From: Actinomycetota bacterium
GTDB lineage: Bacteria; Actinomycetota; Actinomycetes; Streptosporangiales; Streptosporangiaceae
Length of the DNA: 7,049 nucleotides
Reading direction: 5' to 3'
Assembly (NCBI GenBank): GCA_003140115.1
Contig: PLIQ01000103.1
Span: 1 to 7,049 of the forward strand
Shown: piece by piece, positions 4,338 to 7,049 of the stretch
Numbering within the stretch: the stretch's first letter is position 1
How the letters are laid out: each line of letters starts with the position of its first letter
The notes under the pieces: generated by a model
Databases searched by the model: none
The model's input: only the letters and a program-made list of their open reading frames with translations
What the model was told of the DNA's origin: nothing
Made by a program: the position numbers and the translations under genes

Positions 4338-6752
4338 TCACGATGGCTTCGGCCAGACGTAGGGCGCCGCCTCGGCCGCTGACATGCCCAGCCACTCGCC
4401 CAGCACCTCCGCCGTGTGGGCGCCGAGGCGCGGGGTCGGCCGCCGCACCACGGGCGGCGTCTTGGTCAGCCGGTGCGGGGGCGCCGCGTACTCGGCCACG
4501 CCCAGGTCGGGATGATCCATCTCGAGCAGGAAGTGCCGCTCCCGGTGCTGCGGGTCGCGCACCACGTCCTCGGCGTCCTGCACCGCCCCGGCGGCCAGGC
4601 CGGCCCGCTGCAGGACCCGCATGGCCTGCTGGGCGGTCCGCCCGCTGGCCCACACCGCCAGCTCGCCGGCCAGCGCCGCCCGGGCCTGCTCGGAAGGCGG
4701 CAGCGCCGCCCCAGACTGCTCGGAAGGCGGCAGCTCGTCAGGCGGCAGCGCGGCTTCGGCCAGGTCGGCGCGCCCGAGGAGATGGGCCAGCGCGCGCCAG
4801 TCGGCGGCGTCCTCGGCCTCCACGGCCAGCCACCGGTCATCGCCGTGGCAGCGGACCACCTCGGACAGCAGCGCGCCGGGGACCTGGTTGCCCGGCACCA
4901 CCGAGGCCCGGCCGTTGACCACGTAGTCCAGCATCATCGGGCCCATCACGGCGGCCGCGGTCTCCACCTCGGCCAGGTCCACGTGCGTGCCGCGGCCGGT
5001 ACGGTCCCGGGCGGCCAGCGCGGCCAGCACCCCGAACACGCCGTGCGCCTCGGACAGGTAGTCGAAATGGACCCCGCTCGGGTACTGCCAGGCGTCGGTC
5101 AGGCCCACGAACGTACAGACCGTCGCGCCGTAGGCCAGGTAGTGCGAGCGCGGTCCGCTGTGCCCGAACCCGGTCAGCGACAGCATGACGATGCGCGGGT
5201 TGACCGCCGCGATCTGCTCGTAGCCCAGGCCCCAGCGCTGCATGACGCCGGGCGCGTAATTCTCCACGATGACGTCGGCGGCGCTGGCCAGCCGCAGGAA
5301 CAACGCCACGCTGTCCGGGTCCTTCATGTCCAGCGCCACGCTGCGGGTGGTCCGGTTGAAGTTCGCGAACATCGGCGAGGTGTCGGCCCCGGACGGCTCG
5401 TGGACCACGGGGTCCTCGGGAGCCCACAGCCGGCGCAGGTTGTCGGGCCGGGCTGGCGACTCGATCTTGACCACGTCGGCGCCCAGCTCGGCCAGGGCGG
5501 TACCGCTGAGCGCCCCGGCGATGGCCGTGCCGAACGAGATCGCCCGGATGCCGCTCAGCGGACCGGGGACCGGAGCCGGCGGCGGGGGCTCCCGCCACTG
5601 GCGGGCGATCTCGTCCGCGTCGCTCTCGCCCAGCCGCGGGGCGGGCCGGCGGTACTGGGCCAGGACCCGCTCGTTGCAGCGGAACGGCTCGCCCGGCAGG
5701 TCGAACTCGCCCAGCCCGGCCAGCTCCGTGCGGACGAAGAAGCCCCGGCTGCGCGGCTGCACGTCATCGACGAAGTCGCCGACCGTGTTGACCACGGTGC
5801 AGGGCAGGCCGAGCTGCTGGCCCGCCGCGACGAAGTCCTCCCGGCTCATCGCCGCGACCAGCGGGAGCATGACCTCCATGATCCTTTCCTCGTGCGGGTG
5901 GCGCTTGCCCGGATGGCCCCACGAGGGATCGGAAAGCTCGGCCGGGTGGCCAAGCAGTTCCATCAGCGCGAACCAGTGCTTGTCGGTGGACGCGACGAAC
6001 TCGATCACGCCGTCACGGCACGGCCAGGTGCCGCCGCCGGAGTACTGCATCGCGCGCGGGCGCCGGTGGCCGATGCGGACGCCGTTGGTGTAGCTGTAGA
6101 TGTCGAAGCAGGACCCGGTCATCACCTCGTGCGCCGACATGTCGATCAGCTGGCCGCCGGCCTGCGGCCTGGCCCGCAGGGCGGTGAGCACGGCGAGCGC
6201 GGCGTGCGTCCCGGTGAAGTCGTAAAGCTGCTGGCCCGGCACCACTACTGGCGGGCCCTCGAGCGGTCCCTGCACGTACATCAGGCCGCTCATGGCGTGC
6301 GAGGTGAGATGCGTGGCGCGCCAGGTGCGGTACGGCCCCGTCAATCCGAACGGCGTGATCGAGCAGGTCACCGCGGCCGGCCCGGCCCAGGCCAGCTCAC
6401 CCGTGGCCGTATCGAAGCCTGCCACCGGTTCGCGCACGGTCGGCGTCAGCACGATCACGTCGGCGTTCGCGCCCAGCTCGGCCAGCGCCGCGACCGCCTC
6501 GGGGCGCCGGTAGTCGAGCATCACCCCGCGCTTGTTGGCCTGGTAGTACGCGAAGCTGAGGCTGGCGTCCGGGTCGGCCCGGTCACCGGCGAACGGCGGG
6601 CGCCGCCGGAGCTGGTCACCTTCGGGCGGCTCCACCTTGACCACGTCCGCCCCGGCGTCGGCCAGCAGCCGGGCGCAGTAGCTGCCCAGCGGACCCGCCA
6701 GGTCCAGGACCCGGATCCCGCCCAGCGGTAGCTCAGATGTCTCGCCAGCCAT
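4338..6752 (-). CDS. Two-module class III (CaiB/BaiF) CoA-transferase fusion
   Basis: This 804-residue cytoplasmic enzyme contains two copies of the class III CoA-transferase fold, about twice the usual 400. Such enzymes move CoA from a donor thioester to a carboxylic acid via an enzyme-bound aspartyl anhydride. Module 1 (about 10-385) has IRVLDLAGPLGSYCARLL and GADVVKVEPPEGDQLRR, NKRGVMLD, and a GGG loop (239-241). Module 2 (about 400-800) has GADVVKIESP, NRTTRSVALD, VIVENYAPGVMQRWGLGYEQ, SLTGFGHSGP and ARDRTGRG. D564 in FDYLSEAHGVFGVLAAL lies where the catalytic aspartate belongs; D178 is the equivalent in module 1, but the following segment is one residue shorter. Module 1 also lacks the ENYAPGV motif. 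A Pro/Gln/Ala joint (386-400) links the modules. GAAGGTGAG (6764-6756) ends three bases before the ATG and its AAGG core is seven away, supporting this start. The adjacent importer suggests activation of an imported acid; the substrate is unknown. Confidence 0.93.
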   Translation of the reverse strand: MAGETSELPLGGIRVLDLAGPLGSYCARLLADAGADVVKVEPPEGDQLRRRPPFAGDRADPDASLSFAYYQANKRGVMLDYRRPEAVAALAELGANADVIVLTPTVREPVAGFDTATGELAWAGPAAVTCSITPFGLTGPYRTWRATHLTSHAMSGLMYVQGPLEGPPVVVPGQQLYDFTGTHAALAVLTALRARPQAGGQLIDMSAHEVMTGSCFDIYSYTNGVRIGHRRPRAMQYSGGGTWPCRDGVIEFVASTDKHWFALMELLGHPAELSDPSWGHPGKRHPHEERIMEVMLPLVAAMSREDFVAAGQQLGLPCTVVNTVGDFVDDVQPRSRGFFVRTELAGLGEFDLPGEPFRCNERVLAQYRRPAPRLGESDADEIARQWREPPPPAPVPGPLSGIRAISFGTAIAGALSGTALAELGADVVKIESPARPDNLRRLWAPEDPVVHEPSGADTSPMFANFNRTTRSVALDMKDPDSVALFLRLASAADVIVENYAPGVMQRWGLGYEQIAAVNPRIVMLSLTGFGHSGPRSHYLAYGATVCTFVGLTDAWQYPSGVHFDYLSEAHGVFGVLAALAARDRTGRGTHVDLAEVETAAAVMGPMMLDYVVNGRASVVPGNQVPGALLSEVVRCHGDDRWLAVEAEDAADWRALAHLLGRADLAEAALPPDELPPSEQSGAALPPSEQARAALAGELAVWASGRTAQQAMRVLQRAGLAAGAVQDAEDVVRDPQHRERHFLLEMDHPDLGVAEYAAPPHRLTKTPPVVRRPTPRLGAHTAEVLGEWLGMSAAEAAPYVWPKPS
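4686..4734 (-). repeat. In-frame 30-bp tandem repeat within the CoA-transferase gene
   Basis: A 19-bp sequence beginning CTGCTCGGAAGGCGGCAG occurs perfectly at 4686-4704 and 4716-4734, with a 30-bp unit. In the protein it gives two ten-residue units, LPPSEQSGAA and LPPSEQARAA (residues 674-693), preceded by a shorter relic, LPPDE. It lies in a linker of module 2 and keeps the frame, so it looks like a recent duplication in a tolerant loop. Confidence 0.85.
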
Positions 6753-6808
6753 AAGCTCACCTTCGGCGGCCTGGTCGGCCGGACTAGGTTACTTTTAGGT
6801 CAATCTAT

Positions 6809-6822
6809 AACTATCGAACTAT
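6809..6822 (-). repeat. Tandem ATAGTT boxes upstream of the CoA-transferase gene
   Basis: The minus strand reads ATAGTT-CG-ATAGTT, two direct repeats eight bases apart, about one turn of the helix short of a full turn. They lie just downstream of or over the probable -10 region of the CoA-transferase promoter. The same hexamer in the same orientation occurs at 4268-4263 and 378-373. Placement suits a repressor site, but no binding is shown. Confidence 0.45.
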
Positions 6823-6850
6823 TTTGACGGTCTTGCCCCTCCGGCGTCAA
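6821..6850 (-). promoter_or_regulatory. Candidate promoter of the CoA-transferase gene
   Basis: Minus-strand TTGACG (6850-6845) is followed after 18 bases by CAAAAT (6826-6821), a four-of-six -10 match. The flanking CCTTGACGC also occurs at the livH promoter. A start near 6814 would give a leader of about 60 bases. TTGACG and CGTCAA (6829-6824) form a 6-bp inverted repeat with a 15-base spacer, which might itself be a protein site. The -10 is weaker than at livH and the choice of hexamer is uncertain. Confidence 0.4.
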
Positions 6851-6967
6851 GGACTCCGGGCCTGTCTCTTCCGACCGCTCGCCCGGCGGCCGCTCTCCCG
6901 CTCCGGCCGCCCACGCGTCACCGCGCCTCCGGCCCCGGTTGTCTGGACCAGCATGCCCCGCCTGTGG

Positions 6968-6988
6968 TCAAATACTTCTAAGGTTTGA
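6968..6988. promoter_or_regulatory. Inverted repeat in the divergent intergenic region
   Basis: TCAAA (6968-6972) and TTTGA (6984-6988) form a 5-11-5 inverted repeat in an AT-rich island just before the plus-strand gene. It is the sort of site bound by a dimeric repressor. The short arms make chance possible. Between this island and the CoA-transferase promoter (about 6855-6965) the DNA is GC-rich and I see no feature. Confidence 0.3.
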
Positions 6989-6990
6989 TG

Positions 6991-6996
6991 TATTAC
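6991..6996 (+). promoter_or_regulatory. Possible -10 of a leaderless plus-strand transcript
   Basis: TATTAC (6991-6996) resembles a -10 hexamer and ends six bases before the ATG at 7003. Transcription would therefore start at or next to the A of the start codon. This matches the leaderless mRNAs common in actinobacteria and explains the lack of a ribosome-binding site. No good -35 is visible. Confidence 0.3.
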
Positions 6997-7002
6997 GAAC
7001 CT

Positions 7003-7049
7003 ATGGCAGGCGCCGGAGACGGGCGCCGGAGATACGACGCCGTGGTCCG
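7003..7049 (+). CDS. Start of a divergent gene of unknown function (cut by right edge)
   Basis: An ATG at 7003 opens a frame with no stop to the window end: fifteen complete codons, MAGAGDGRRRYDAVV, with the last partial codon CG encoding arginine. Too little is present to assign a family. A YDAVV start can precede an FAD-binding Rossmann motif, but the next residue, arginine, does not continue that pattern. There is no purine-rich ribosome-binding site upstream, and a -10-like TATTAC six bases before the ATG suggests leaderless translation. It would share its upstream region with the CoA-transferase gene on the other strand. The call rests on position, start codon and AT-rich upstream sequence only. 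Confidence 0.4.
   Translation, partial: MAGAGDGRRRYDAVV

Noticed and set aside
4416..6731. A 771-codon plus-strand open frame antisense to the CoA-transferase
   Set aside because: Its translation is low-complexity and rich in Arg, Gly, His, Gln and Ala with no domain. It mirrors a clearly recognisable protein. Strong GC bias at third positions produces such open antisense frames.
6847..6954. A 35-codon minus-strand ORF upstream of the CoA-transferase promoter
   Set aside because: It is Arg/Gly-rich without a recognisable domain, and its end overlaps the candidate -35 element, so it is more likely chance.
1..7049. CRISPR array, tRNA/rRNA, transposase or phage genes
   Set aside because: I saw no regularly spaced repeats, tRNA-like cloverleaf, rRNA-like sequence, transposase motif or long terminal inverted repeats on either strand. 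The only repeats are the short ones listed.

Overview
The window is very GC-rich, its genes strongly prefer G or C at third codon positions, and several long plus-strand ORFs are only mirror images of the real genes. This, with the gene types present, suggests an actinobacterium. No taxonomic marker gene is present, so the genus is left open. Nearly all coding sequence is on the minus strand, so the window reads functionally from right to left.

Layout from right to left. The first codons of a plus-strand gene of unknown function begin at 7003 and run off the right edge. A divergent intergenic region of about 250 bp (6753-7002) contains two AT-rich islands with promoter-like and repeat sequences. 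Next is an 804-residue protein made of two fused class III (CaiB/BaiF) CoA-transferase modules (6752-4338). A 293-bp spacer follows, with the best promoter in the window (TTGACG-17-GATAGT) and a long leader containing a perfect 8-bp inverted repeat. Then comes a tightly coupled branched-chain (HAAT/Liv-type) ABC importer operon: livH permease (4044-3160), a livM-livG permease-ATPase fusion (3163-1250) and livF ATPase (1253-492). Successive genes overlap by ATGA. After a 189-bp spacer with a GC-rich hairpin comes an ArsR-type winged-helix regulator (302 to beyond position 1), cut by the left edge.

How the genes may work together. The importer has both permeases and both ATPases but no periplasmic/lipoprotein binding-protein gene (livJ/livK type) in the window. 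A CoA-transferase next to a Liv-type importer suggests uptake of a carboxylated compound followed by its activation as a CoA thioester for catabolism. The substrate cannot be read from the sequence. The ArsR-like protein lacks the classical metal-binding ELCVCDL motif, so it may sense a metabolite or act without metal.

The most notable non-coding signal is a short box, ATAGTT on the minus strand (AACTAT on plus). I found it four times, always in one orientation and only in the three spacers upstream of the minus-strand units, usually next to a CGA or TGA extension. A variant (AACCTAT) lies at the start of the divergent gene. It could be a shared operator or just the AT-rich core of related promoters. 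No clearly new defence, mobile or RNA system is visible. The window looks like a catabolic uptake cluster with some unusual fusions.
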